A DNA stretch of 64,000 bases from Thermus altitudinis (lineage in GTDB: Bacteria > Deinococcota > Deinococci > Deinococcales > Thermaceae). Positions 55,198 through 62,878 of this stretch are shown one piece after another (positions within the stretch are counted from its first letter, which is position 1; every line of letters starts with the position of its first letter). The position numbers were made by a program, and so were the translations under genes. Location of the stretch: contig NZ_JAKTNQ010000006.1 in assembly GCF_022760835.1 (NCBI RefSeq), forward strand, positions 1 through 64,000, in the 5' to 3' direction. The notes below the pieces were generated by a model that saw only the letters and a list, made by a program, of their open reading frames with translations, did no database searches and was not told the DNA's origin.

Positions 55198-57090
55198 CTA
55201 CCGGCTTTCCAGAAGCCAGTTCACCAGGGCGTTGACCACGTCGTTTTCCGCCAGGAGTTCGGGAGCTTCCAACACCGCATGGAAAAAGGCCTTTACCATC
55301 TCCGGGGATGGGCTTTGCAGGAGGCTTTGCACGCTTTTGCCGGCGTAGGGGCCTTGGGCGAGGGGAGCGGTGAGGCGCTCTCCCGTGGCCAGGGGGGCGG
55401 CTTGCCTTAGGGCCTCCAGGGTCCTTTCCACGAGGAGGCGTTCCCCCTCAGGGCCCAACGCTTCTTTGGCGGTAAGCAGAAGGGCCCCATCCAAGTCCCG
55501 CACCTCCAGGCCCAAGGCGTAGAGCTTGCGGGCCAGGCTTTCCGGCCCCACCTCCAGGGGAATGGCCACCTGGGCTTGGCCGTAGCGGACCTCCAGGAGA
55601 TACCGCCCGGGCTCGGGCAGGGTGACGGCGGGGGCTACCTCCTCGAGGGCCGCGGTGAGGGGTGGGAAGCCCAAGGGCTTTTTCTCCTGGGCCAGGAGGG
55701 TTCCTTCCCGGTAGAGGAGGGTTTCCAGCTCCCCGCGCGGCAGGTAAGGGTGGGCGCTGAGCCTTACCTCGGGGAAAACGGCTTCCCCGGCGCGGAAGGG
55801 CCGGGCCTCAAGGTCCCCGGGGATCAGGGAAAGCCGCTTCACCTCCAAAACCAGCCCCCCTTCTCCCCGGTCCAGGGCCCTCTTTGCCGCCTGGGCCAGG
55901 GGATGCCGGGGGTGGGTTTCCACGAAGGCTTGGTACAGGGCTTTGGCCGGAAGCCCTGCCCGCTCCGAAAGGTAGGCCCGGAAGAAGAGGGCCAGGGGTT
56001 CCTGGCGCTCCTCCAGGTCCTTTAGGGCCTCGGGGAAGTCCTCCCCCTCGTCTAGCCGCAGGGCCCGGTCGTAGGCGGCCTTGGCCCCCAGGTAGTCCCC
56101 GTGGATGGCCTTAAAAAGCCCCAGGTTGTAGTAGGCGGTGGCGTTAGGCCTTAAGGCCACCGCCCGCTGGGAGGCCAGGATGGCCCGGGGGATGTCCCCC
56201 GTGAGGTAGTAGGCCCAGCCCAGGTTGGTCCAGTAGAGCCAGTAATCCGGCCTGAGCCTGAGGGCCTTCAGCAGGGCATCCCTGGCCTCCTCCCCCTTGC
56301 CCTCGTGGAAGGCGGCAAAGCTCACCTCCTCCCAGGCCAGGGGAAGCTCGGGGAAGGCCTGGGCTAGGCTGCGGGCCGACTCCTTCCAGCGCGGGTCCTC
56401 GAGGGCCCTCAGGACCAAGTGGGCGGCGGTCCGCTGCAAAACATCTCCCTGGAGCAGGGCCTCCGCCTGCTTGAGGGCCTCTTCCCGCTTCCCTTGGGAG
56501 AGGAGGAAGAAGGCTTGGTACGCCGGGGGGAGTTTCCCTTGCCAAAGGAGGAGCAGCCTTTCCGGTAAAAGCCCTTGCAAAAGGCCGGCTCCACGCCCCT
56601 CCTTTAGGTCCAAGGCGGACTGGTGTAAGGGGTCAGGGTTCTGCCCTTGGGCAAGGCTTCTCAGCGCCTCCTCAGGTGGGCTAGGGCTGGGCAAGGGGAC
56701 CCACTTGGGAGCCAGGCCCTCCCCCTGCAGCCAAAGCCAGGCCAGGCTTGGGGTGGCAAAAAGCCCCTCCTTGACCCCGTCCTTGCGGGCCAAAAAAAGC
56801 CTTAGGCCCCTTTCCTCCTCTTTGCCCAGGAGAACCCAATCGGCCCCGGTGGCTGCTTGGGCCAATCGGGCCCCGGCCTTGGTGTAAAGCCCCCCGGCCA
56901 GGTCGTAGCTGCCTTGCCAGGGGAGGTCGGGAAGGAGAAGGGCCAGGAGGGTGGGGGGAGGGGCCTTAAGGCCCTCCGCGAAAGCCTGGGCCCGGCGGAA
57001 GCCCTCGGGGCCTTCAAAGGGCAGGACCAGCCCCTGGGCTAATCCCAGTCCCAGGAGGAGGAAAAGGGCCAGAAAGCGTGGGATGGCCAT
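55198..57090 (-). CDS. Exported TPR-repeat protein
   Basis: A 630-residue protein with a signal peptide (MAIPRFLALFLLLGLGLAQG). Tetratricopeptide repeats lie around 265-345 (LRPDYWLYWTNLGWAYYLTGDIPRA; NATAYYNLGLFKAIHGDYLGA, each with the TPR pattern). The C-terminal third is beta-rich and unassigned. It probably is a periplasmic or envelope-bound scaffold. The ATG at 57090 is 6 bases after TAGAAT, whose first three bases are the stop codon of the glycosyltransferase gene. It ends at the bidirectional terminator. Confidence 0.85.
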   Translation of the reverse strand: MAIPRFLALFLLLGLGLAQGLVLPFEGPEGFRRAQAFAEGLKAPPPTLLALLLPDLPWQGSYDLAGGLYTKAGARLAQAATGADWVLLGKEEERGLRLFLARKDGVKEGLFATPSLAWLWLQGEGLAPKWVPLPSPSPPEEALRSLAQGQNPDPLHQSALDLKEGRGAGLLQGLLPERLLLLWQGKLPPAYQAFFLLSQGKREEALKQAEALLQGDVLQRTAAHLVLRALEDPRWKESARSLAQAFPELPLAWEEVSFAAFHEGKGEEARDALLKALRLRPDYWLYWTNLGWAYYLTGDIPRAILASQRAVALRPNATAYYNLGLFKAIHGDYLGAKAAYDRALRLDEGEDFPEALKDLEERQEPLALFFRAYLSERAGLPAKALYQAFVETHPRHPLAQAAKRALDRGEGGLVLEVKRLSLIPGDLEARPFRAGEAVFPEVRLSAHPYLPRGELETLLYREGTLLAQEKKPLGFPPLTAALEEVAPAVTLPEPGRYLLEVRYGQAQVAIPLEVGPESLARKLYALGLEVRDLDGALLLTAKEALGPEGERLLVERTLEALRQAAPLATGERLTAPLAQGPYAGKSVQSLLQSPSPEMVKAFFHAVLEAPELLAENDVVNALVNWLLESR

Positions 57091-57096
57091 GGAGGC

Positions 57097-57102
57097 ATTC
57101 TA
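57097..57102 (-). promoter_or_regulatory. -10 box (TAGAAT) overlapping the glycosyltransferase stop
   Basis: On the minus strand the TAG of TAGAAT is the glycosyltransferase stop (57102-57100). The ATG of the TPR gene follows after 6 bases. Confidence 0.55.
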
Positions 57103-57804
57103 GCGCTTTTCCCTAAGGACAAGGTAAGCGAAGCGGAAAAGCCTGGGGGCCCTTTTCCAGCGCTTGGGGTCCAGGCCCACCCTTAAAAGCCATTCCAGAC
57201 CCAGCCTCTGGGCCCAGGCGGGGGGGCGCTTCGCCTCGCCGGCCAGGACGTCCAGGGTGCCCCCCACCCCCATGGCCACCTTGGCGCCCAGGTGGGGTTT
57301 GTGCCGGTGGATAAAGACCTCCTGCCTTTCCCCCATGCCCACCAGGAGGAGGTCGGGGGCCTTTTGCCGTATCTCCTCCACCACCCCTTCTTCCTCCTGG
57401 AAGTAGCCGTGATGGAAACCCACCACCTCGGCCCCCAGCCGCCGGGCCTCGGCCGCGGCCCGCTCGGCTACCCCGGGTTTTCCCCCTAGGAGGTAGACCC
57501 GGATTCGGGGAAAGCGCCGCAAGAGGGCCAGGGTAAGGTCCACCCCGGTGACCCGCTCCTTGAGGTCCAGGCCGAGGAGCTTTTTGGCGGCCCAGAGAAT
57601 ACCTATCCCGTCTGGGGTTACCAACTCCGCCTCGAGGATGGCCCGCCTTAAGGCCTCCTCCTTCTGGGCCCGCACGGCCATCTCGGGGTTCAGGGTCACC
57701 ACCTGATGGGTGCCCTCTTCCTTCAAGAAGTCCCCGATGCGGGCCAGGGCCCCTTCCATGTCCACGGGGTCCAAGGGCAGGCCGAGGATCTCTAGCCGTT
57801 CCAC
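57100..57804 (-). CDS. WecG/TagA/CpsF-family glycosyltransferase
   Basis: A 234-residue GT26-family glycosyltransferase that adds N-acetylmannosamine(-uronate)-type sugars to a lipid-linked precursor of surface polysaccharide. The family segments are VTPDGIGILW (62-71), RVTGVDL, LLGGKPGVAE, GFHHGYF, PDLLLVGMG and the C-terminal KRPPAWAQRLGLEWL. The GTG at 57804 (VERLEILGL) overlaps the ComB-family stop by 13 bases. A longer frame to 57852 has no better support. Acceptor and donor are inferred from the family only. Confidence 0.88.
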   Translation of the reverse strand: MERLEILGLPLDPVDMEGALARIGDFLKEEGTHQVVTLNPEMAVRAQKEEALRRAILEAELVTPDGIGILWAAKKLLGLDLKERVTGVDLTLALLRRFPRIRVYLLGGKPGVAERAAAEARRLGAEVVGFHHGYFQEEEGVVEEIRQKAPDLLLVGMGERQEVFIHRHKPHLGAKVAMGVGGTLDVLAGEAKRPPAWAQRLGLEWLLRVGLDPKRWKRAPRLFRFAYLVLREKR

Positions 57805-58508
57805 GGCACGAACCTCTGGGCGTAGCGGTCCTGGGTCAGGCCGTACTCCCACTTGGGGAAGAAGCGCACCCCGGCCAGCCGGGGCACCACCGGGTCCACC
57901 CCGATGAGGCTGGCCCGGGCCAGTTCCTCCGTGCGCCCCTCCTTGTGGAGGGCCTGGCCCTCAGGGCTTTGGAAAAGGGCCTCCTGGGGGTCGGGGAAGG
58001 CCCTGAGGAGGGCGGAGGCCAGACTTAAAGGGGCATGGGGGGCCAGCTTTTTCTGCAGGAAACCCGCCGCCACCATCGCAGAAAGCAGGGGCTCGGGGGC
58101 TCCCGCAGGCCGGAGCACGAGGCCCTTTAGCGGGCGGAGGAGTTCCCAGGCGGCCTTGGCGTTACGGAAGCCCACCAGGTAAACCTCCTCCTCTCCCGGA
58201 AGAAGGCTAGCGTTCAGCGTCGGGGCCACCAGGATGGCCCGTTTTCCCTTCAGGTTCAAGCCTTCCAGTTCCACCAAGGAGAGACGGCCATGGAAACCCT
58301 CGAGGGGAAACCCCTCCGCCTCGCCCAGGAGAAGGGCTTCCTTTCCCAACTCCTCCGCCAGCAGACGGGCCACCTTGGGCCCGGGGGTTACCCAGGCCTC
58401 CTCGGCCCCCTGGGCCAGGAGCTGGCTGAGGAGGCTTCCTGCGGGGAGGACCTCCACCAGCACCAAGGGTCCAGGGGCGGGCCTTAGGCAAAGGTCAACC
58501 CGGCACAC
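57792..58508 (-). CDS. ComB (2-phosphosulfolactate phosphatase)-family protein
   Basis: A 238-residue protein of the ComB family. The opening LVLVEVLPAGSLLSQLLAQGA corresponds to the family's VDVLRATTTI..AL..GA, but the usual Asp is Glu19 and the Arg is Pro. Later segments AILVAPTLNASLL and VYLVGFRNAKAAWELL follow the fold. In archaea ComB acts in coenzyme M synthesis; the changed residues and the Thermus host make that reaction doubtful here. The GTG at 58508 is 6 bases after TATCAT. Co-transcribed with the glycosyltransferase gene. Confidence 0.68.
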   Translation of the reverse strand: MCRVDLCLRPAPGPLVLVEVLPAGSLLSQLLAQGAEEAWVTPGPKVARLLAEELGKEALLLGEAEGFPLEGFHGRLSLVELEGLNLKGKRAILVAPTLNASLLPGEEEVYLVGFRNAKAAWELLRPLKGLVLRPAGAPEPLLSAMVAAGFLQKKLAPHAPLSLASALLRAFPDPQEALFQSPEGQALHKEGRTEELARASLIGVDPVVPRLAGVRFFPKWEYGLTQDRYAQRFVPWNG

Positions 58509-58514
58509 CCCGCC

Positions 58515-58529
58515 ATGATACCGTAGCCT
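58515..58529. promoter_or_regulatory. Back-to-back leaderless promoters, ComB-family gene and thiL
   Basis: Minus strand TATCAT (58520-58515) is 6 bases before the GTG at 58508. Plus strand TAGCCT (58524-58529) is 6 bases before the ATG at 58536. The two starts are only 27 bases apart. Confidence 0.6.
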
Positions 58530-58535
58530 GGGCCT

Positions 58536-59471
58536 ATGCGGCTTAGGGACTTGGGAGAGCGGGCGCTTCTTGGGAAACTGGCCCCCATCGGTTATCCCCT
58601 GGGTGCCCCCTTGCCCCCAGGGGATGACGCCGGGGGGGTCTGGGTGGAGGGGGTGGCCTGGCTTTTGAAGACGGACGGCTTCCTCTACCGGGAGGTGGCC
58701 CTTTTGGGGATGCGGCCCTTTGCGGTGGGCTTTAGGGGGGTGGCGGCCACGGCCTCGGACCTGATCGCCAAGATGGGCAAGCCCTTAGGGTTTACCCTGG
58801 GCCTCTTCTTGCCGGAGGACCTCGAGGAGGCCTTCGCCTTGGAGCTGGTGGAAGGGGCCGCGGAGGCGGCGAGGCGGCTTGGGGCTTGCCTTCTGGGGGG
58901 GGACACCAATAGGGGCCAAGAGGTGGCCCTTACCGTTTCCGGCTTCGCCTACGCCGAGGCTCCCTTGCCCCGCCGGGCCTTGCCCGGGGACCGGGTCTAT
59001 TTGGCCGGGGACCGCTGGGGCAGGACGGGGGCGGCCATTGCCGCCCACTACCGGGGTAGGGACCTAGAGGGTTTCCCCCTCATCCAAGAGGCCGCCTTTT
59101 ACCCCTTGCCCCGGCTGGAGCTTCTCGGCCTTAAGGGCCTCCTGCGGGGAAGCCTGGACTCCTCCGATGGCCTGGCGGAAACCCTTTGGCAGCTTGCCGA
59201 TCTGGGGGTGCGGGTGGACCTCGAGGCCCTACCCCTATACCCCGACGTCTTGGCCTTTGCGGGTGGGGAGGAGGAGGCCTATGAGCTGGTCCTCTACGGG
59301 GGGGAGGAGTTTGAAGCGGTCCTGGTGGTGCCCCAGGAGAGGGAAGAGGAGGTTCTGCTCCGGGCGCAAGGGGTGGGGCTTCCCCTCTTCTTTGCCGGCC
59401 ATATAGGGGAAGGGAAGGGGGTGTACTTTGGGGCCAGGCCTGTGCCCCGAAGGGGGTACACCCACTTTTAG
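58536..59471 (+). CDS. thiL: Thiamine-monophosphate kinase
   Basis: Phosphorylates thiamine monophosphate to the active diphosphate; PurM/ThiL fold. The protein has 311 residues. The metal site PPGDDAGGV (D29, D30), LLKTDGF, GFRGVAATASDLIAKMG, LLGGDTNRG and SLDSSDGLAETL appear in the expected order. The ATG at 58536 is leaderless after TAGCCT. No TPP riboswitch is present, because there is no leader. Confidence 0.95.
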   Translation: MRLRDLGERALLGKLAPIGYPLGAPLPPGDDAGGVWVEGVAWLLKTDGFLYREVALLGMRPFAVGFRGVAATASDLIAKMGKPLGFTLGLFLPEDLEEAFALELVEGAAEAARRLGACLLGGDTNRGQEVALTVSGFAYAEAPLPRRALPGDRVYLAGDRWGRTGAAIAAHYRGRDLEGFPLIQEAAFYPLPRLELLGLKGLLRGSLDSSDGLAETLWQLADLGVRVDLEALPLYPDVLAFAGGEEEAYELVLYGGEEFEAVLVVPQEREEEVLLRAQGVGLPLFFAGHIGEGKGVYFGARPVPRRGYTHF

Positions 59472-59498
59472 CCCGGAGGGGGCTTCCTGCCCTTTGGC

Positions 59499-59504
59499 TA
59501 TACT
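59499..59504 (+). promoter_or_regulatory. -10 box (TATACT) of hisC-hisB-hisH
   Basis: TATACT ends 6 bases before the hisC ATG (59511). There is no leader, so no attenuation peptide or T-box precedes the operon. Confidence 0.6.
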
Positions 59505-59510
59505 TGACCC

Positions 59511-60554
59511 ATGCGGGCCTTTAAGGCGCACCTCCTGGGCCTGGCGCCGTACCCCTACCAAAAGGTGGAGGCCCCGGTGAAGCTGGACCAGAACGAAAGC
59601 CCCTTTGACCTGCCCCTTCCCTTGAAGGAGGAGGCCCTAAGGCGCCTGGCCCGGCTTCCCTGGAACCGCTATCCCGAGATCCATGCTGAGGGTTTGCGAA
59701 GGAGGCTAGCCGGCCTCCTGGACTGGCCCGAGGAGGGAATCGTGTTGGCTCCTGGGTCCAACCTCCTCATCCTGGCCCTGGCGGTGGCGGCGGAGGAGGT
59801 CTTGGACCTAAGCCCCTCCTTTCCCCACTACGCCCATGCGGCCCGGATGGCGGGAACCCCCTACCGGACGCTGCCCCTTAGGGAAGGGTTTTCCCTTCCC
59901 CTGGAAGAGGCCTTGGCCTCCTTCCAAGGCGGGGTCTTCTTCTTGCCCAACCCCCACGCCCCCACCGGGACCTTGTTTGCTGAGGAGGCCCTAAAGGCCT
60001 TGGCGGAAAGGGCCAAGGAGGTGGGGGGTCTACTGGTGGTGGACGAGGCCTACCGGGAGTTCGCCGGTACCGACTTCAGCCACCTAGGCCGGGGAAACCC
60101 CCATGTGGCCCTCCTGCGCACCTTTTCCAAGGCCTTTTCCCTGGGGGGCATCCGGGCTGGATACCTGCTTGCGGCTCCGGAGGTGGCCCAGGTGGTGCGG
60201 GAGTTGCTTCCTCCCTTCGTCCTACCCGCCCATACCGGGGCCATCCTGGAGGTGGTTCTGGAGAACCCGGGGTATGTCGGGGAAGTGGTGGAAACGGTGC
60301 GCTCTGAGCGGGAGAGGGTGTATGGGAGGCTTCTTTCCCATCCCACCTGGCGGCCCCATAGGAGCCACACCAACTTCCTCCTGGTGCGCACCCCGGATGC
60401 CGCGGAGGCGTTTGGCCACCTGCTTGCCCAGGGGATCCTGGTGCGCCGGCAGGACCACTACCCCGGCCTTTCGGGGTGTATCCGGGTCACGGTGGGCCTC
60501 AAGGAGGAGATGGATGCCTTTTTGAAGGCGGCCTTTGAGGTGGCGTATGCGTGA
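59511..60554 (+). CDS. hisC: Histidinol-phosphate aminotransferase
   Basis: PLP enzyme of histidine synthesis. The protein has 347 residues. KLDQNESPFD at 24-33 is the usual HisC opening, PNPHAPTG at 146-153 binds PLP, VVDEAYREF follows at 176-184, and the PLP lysine is K207 in RTFSKAFSLGGIRAGY. It is leaderless after TATACT. It overlaps hisB by 8 bases (ATGCGTGA). Confidence 0.94.
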   Translation: MRAFKAHLLGLAPYPYQKVEAPVKLDQNESPFDLPLPLKEEALRRLARLPWNRYPEIHAEGLRRRLAGLLDWPEEGIVLAPGSNLLILALAVAAEEVLDLSPSFPHYAHAARMAGTPYRTLPLREGFSLPLEEALASFQGGVFFLPNPHAPTGTLFAEEALKALAERAKEVGGLLVVDEAYREFAGTDFSHLGRGNPHVALLRTFSKAFSLGGIRAGYLLAAPEVAQVVRELLPPFVLPAHTGAILEVVLENPGYVGEVVETVRSERERVYGRLLSHPTWRPHRSHTNFLLVRTPDAAEAFGHLLAQGILVRRQDHYPGLSGCIRVTVGLKEEMDAFLKAAFEVAYA

Positions 60555-61131
60555 GGCTACGGTGGAGCGGGCCACGGCGGAAACCTGGGTGCGGGTGCGC
60601 CTGGGCTTGGATGGGCCCCCAGGGGGCGAGATGGCCACGGGCCTTCCCTTTCTGGACCACATGCTTCTCCAGCTTCAGCGGCATGGCCGCTTCCTCCTGG
60701 AGGTGAAGGCCCAGGGGGACCTGGAGGTGGACGTGCACCACCTGGTGGAGGATGTGGGCATCACCCTGGGCCAGGCCCTGAAGGAGGCCCTGGGAGAGGG
60801 GATGGGCCTGGAGCGCTACGCCGAGGCCTTCGCCCCCATGGACGAGACCCTGGTGCTTTGCGTGGTGGACCTTTCGGGTAGGCCCCACCTGGAGTACCGC
60901 CCCGAGGAATGGCCCCTGGTGGGGGAGGCGGGGGGCGTGAACCACTACCACCTGCGGGAGTTCCTGCGGGGGCTGGTGAACCACGGCCGCCTTACCCTGC
61001 ACCTGAGGCTCCTTTCCGGCAGGGAGGTGCACCACGTGCTGGAGGCCAGTTTCAAGGCCCTGGCCCGGGCCCTTCACCGGGCGACCCGGATCACGGGGGA
61101 GGGGCTTCCCAGCACCAAGGGGGTCCTTTAG
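60547..61131 (+). CDS. hisB: Imidazoleglycerol-phosphate dehydratase
   Basis: A 194-residue HisB dehydratase of histidine synthesis. The metal-binding histidine motifs are LPFLDHML near 37-44, DVHHLVEDVGITLGQAL near 63-79 and GGVNHYHLREFL near 131-142. The ATG at 60547 sits inside the end of hisC, so translation is coupled. It lacks the phosphatase fusion seen in enterobacteria. Confidence 0.96.
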   Translation: MREATVERATAETWVRVRLGLDGPPGGEMATGLPFLDHMLLQLQRHGRFLLEVKAQGDLEVDVHHLVEDVGITLGQALKEALGEGMGLERYAEAFAPMDETLVLCVVDLSGRPHLEYRPEEWPLVGEAGGVNHYHLREFLRGLVNHGRLTLHLRLLSGREVHHVLEASFKALARALHRATRITGEGLPSTKGVL

Positions 61132-61134
61132 GGC

Positions 61135-61731
61135 ATGCAGGCGCTCCTCATTGACTACGGTTCGGGGAATCTCCGGAGTGCGGCCAAGGCCCTGGAGGTG
61201 GCCGGCTTCCAGGTGGCCGTCTCCTCGGACCCCCGGGCCCACCTCGAGGCCAGCCTCCTGGTCCTCCCCGGCCAGGGGCATTTCGGCCAGGTCATGCAGG
61301 CCTTCCGAAACAGCGGCTTTGTGGACAGGGTCTTGGCCCACCTGGAAAGGGGCCTCCCCTTCCTGGGCATCTGCGTGGGCATGCAGGTCCTCTACCAGGA
61401 AAGCGAGGAGGCCCCCGGGGTTAGGGGTTTGGGCCTGGTGCAAGGGGTGGTGAGGCGCTTTCCCCGGGGTCGGGTACCCCAGATGGGCTGGAACCGGGTG
61501 CGCTTTGCTGGGGCCTTCCAGGAGCTTTCGGGACGCCACTTTTACTTTGCCAACTCCTACTATGGCCCCCTCACTCCCCATGCCTTGGGCCAGGGGGAGT
61601 ATGAGGGTACGCCCTTCACCGCCCTCCTGGCCAAGGACAACCTCCTTGCCCCCCAGTTTCACCCGGAAAAAAGCGGGAGGGCCGGGCTGGCCTTCCTGTC
61701 CTTAGCCCACCGCTACTTCCAGGTCCTCTAG
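61135..61731 (+). CDS. hisH: Imidazole glycerol phosphate synthase, glutaminase subunit
   Basis: A 198-residue class I glutamine amidotransferase that feeds ammonia to HisF. The catalytic triad is C80 (LGICVGMQ), H176 and E178 (QFHPEKSG), with the early IDYGSGNLRS loop. It starts 3 bases after hisB. HisF is not in this window. Its last 30 bases overlap the convergent sugar kinase gene. Confidence 0.96.
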   Translation: MQALLIDYGSGNLRSAAKALEVAGFQVAVSSDPRAHLEASLLVLPGQGHFGQVMQAFRNSGFVDRVLAHLERGLPFLGICVGMQVLYQESEEAPGVRGLGLVQGVVRRFPRGRVPQMGWNRVRFAGAFQELSGRHFYFANSYYGPLTPHALGQGEYEGTPFTALLAKDNLLAPQFHPEKSGRAGLAFLSLAHRYFQVL

Positions 61732-62622
61732 GCGGATGAGCCTGCCCTGGGCCCCGATGGCAGTGGCGGCCAGGGCCCCGGCCAGGTTGGCCAGCCTGCC
61801 CGCCTCCAGGGGGCTCTTTCCGCTCAGAATGGCGTGGGCGAAGGCGGCGGTGTAGGCATCCCCGGCCCCCGTGGAGTCCACGATGTCCTCCACGGGAAAG
61901 GGCTCAATGAGCTCCTCCCCTTCCGGGGTGACCACGATGGACCCCAGGGCCCCCACCTTGATGGCCAGATGGTGGAAACCCTCTTCCCGGAGGCGGGCTA
62001 CCCCCTCGGAAAGGGAGGAAGCCTGGGTCAGGGCCAGGAGCTCCGTCTGGTTCATGAGGAGCCAGCTCACCCCCCGGAGGTAACGCAAAAGCTCCTTGCC
62101 CGCTACCCGCACCGCCCCCGTCCCCAGATCGGCGAAGATGGGCATCTCCCGCTTGCGGGCGGCCTCGAGGACCTCCACCGCATAGCTGCGGCTGGGCCCT
62201 CCCACCAGGGCGTAGGCGGAGAGGACCACGGCGTCCGCCTGGTCTAGGAAACGGGGCTTGAAGAGGGAGGGATCCAGGTAACGGCTTGCCCCCTCGGCGC
62301 TCACCATGGCCCTTTCCCCCCCGGGCACCAAAAGGATCAGCACGGAGCTGGTGGTGTGGTCGGGGTCCTCCTGAAGGTGCCTGAGGTCCACCCCTGCCTC
62401 CCGCACCCGGGAAAGGGCCAGCTCCGCGAAGGGGTCCTGCCCCACCCGGCCCGCCAGGTAGACCCGGTGGCCCAGGCTGGCGAGCTGCACCGCCAGGGTG
62501 GCTCCGGCGCCTCCTGGTTTCATCAGGGCGCGGCGGGAAGGAACCTCCTCCCCCGGCTCCGGTATGCGCTCTACGAAGAAGAGCAGGTCCACGGAAACGT
62601 CGCCCACCACGAAAAACCGCAT
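61702..62622 (-). CDS. PfkB-family sugar kinase
   Basis: A 306-residue ribokinase/PfkB-family carbohydrate kinase. N-terminal VGDVSVDLLF and KPGGAGATLAVQLASLG (the GG substrate motif) and the C-terminal catalytic DSTGAGDAYTAAF near 253-265 are canonical. The sugar cannot be told; ribose, fructose-type or 2-keto-3-deoxygluconate are possible. The ATG at 62622 follows GGAAGGAGG. TATAGT lies about 40 bases upstream of the start as a likely -10. Confidence 0.9.
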   Translation of the reverse strand: MRFFVVGDVSVDLLFFVERIPEPGEEVPSRRALMKPGGAGATLAVQLASLGHRVYLAGRVGQDPFAELALSRVREAGVDLRHLQEDPDHTTSSVLILLVPGGERAMVSAEGASRYLDPSLFKPRFLDQADAVVLSAYALVGGPSRSYAVEVLEAARKREMPIFADLGTGAVRVAGKELLRYLRGVSWLLMNQTELLALTQASSLSEGVARLREEGFHHLAIKVGALGSIVVTPEGEELIEPFPVEDIVDSTGAGDAYTAAFAHAILSGKSPLEAGRLANLAGALAATAIGAQGRLIRLEDLEVAVG

Positions 62623-62802
62623 CTTGCCTCCTTCCCACAAGGCACAGGGTTTGCCCTTACTATAGCCCAAGGGCCCCGTTGCTTTGGGAGGAGTATACCC
62701 CGGGGTTATGAGAAGAATGTAACAAGTGGCCCCAAGAGGACGCCTCTACACCCCCTTATACCCTCTCTTCACCATGCCCTCTGGGTGTGAACATACCAGG
62801 GC

Positions 62803-62830
62803 CCCCACCTTGGCGAAAGCCAAGGTGGGG
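62803..62830. repeat. Hairpin repeat, copy B
   Basis: Perfect 12-bp arms CCCCACCTTGGC and GCCAAGGTGGGG with GAAA loop (TTTC on the minus strand). Part of a tandem pair with copy C, 43 bases apart. Confidence 0.85.
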
Positions 62831-62845
62831 TGGGATTACCGGGGC

Positions 62846-62873
62846 CCCCACCTTGGCGAAAGCCAAGGTGGGG
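62846..62873. repeat. Hairpin repeat, copy C
   Basis: Identical arms and loop to copy B, flanked by TTACCGGGGC as in copy A at 32635. It lies 5 bases from the stop codon of the PaaK-like gene. Confidence 0.85.
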
Positions 62874-62878
62874 TGGCA

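Larger units (their letters stand above)
62623..62878. other. 256-bp gap between PaaK-like and sugar kinase genes
   Basis: Holds two tandem hairpin repeats next to the PaaK-like stop and two minus-strand -10 candidates for the sugar kinase (TATAGT near 62660 and TATACT near 62693, beside an ACCCCGGGGT palindrome). No reading frame in it looks coding. Confidence 0.6.

Noticed and set aside
58509-58535. TPP riboswitch before thiL
   Set aside because: The gap is only 27 bp and the thiL message looks leaderless.
60499-61662. 387-codon open frame antisense to hisB and hisH
   Set aside because: Composition is the reverse-strand shadow of two certain genes; no promoter or domain seen.
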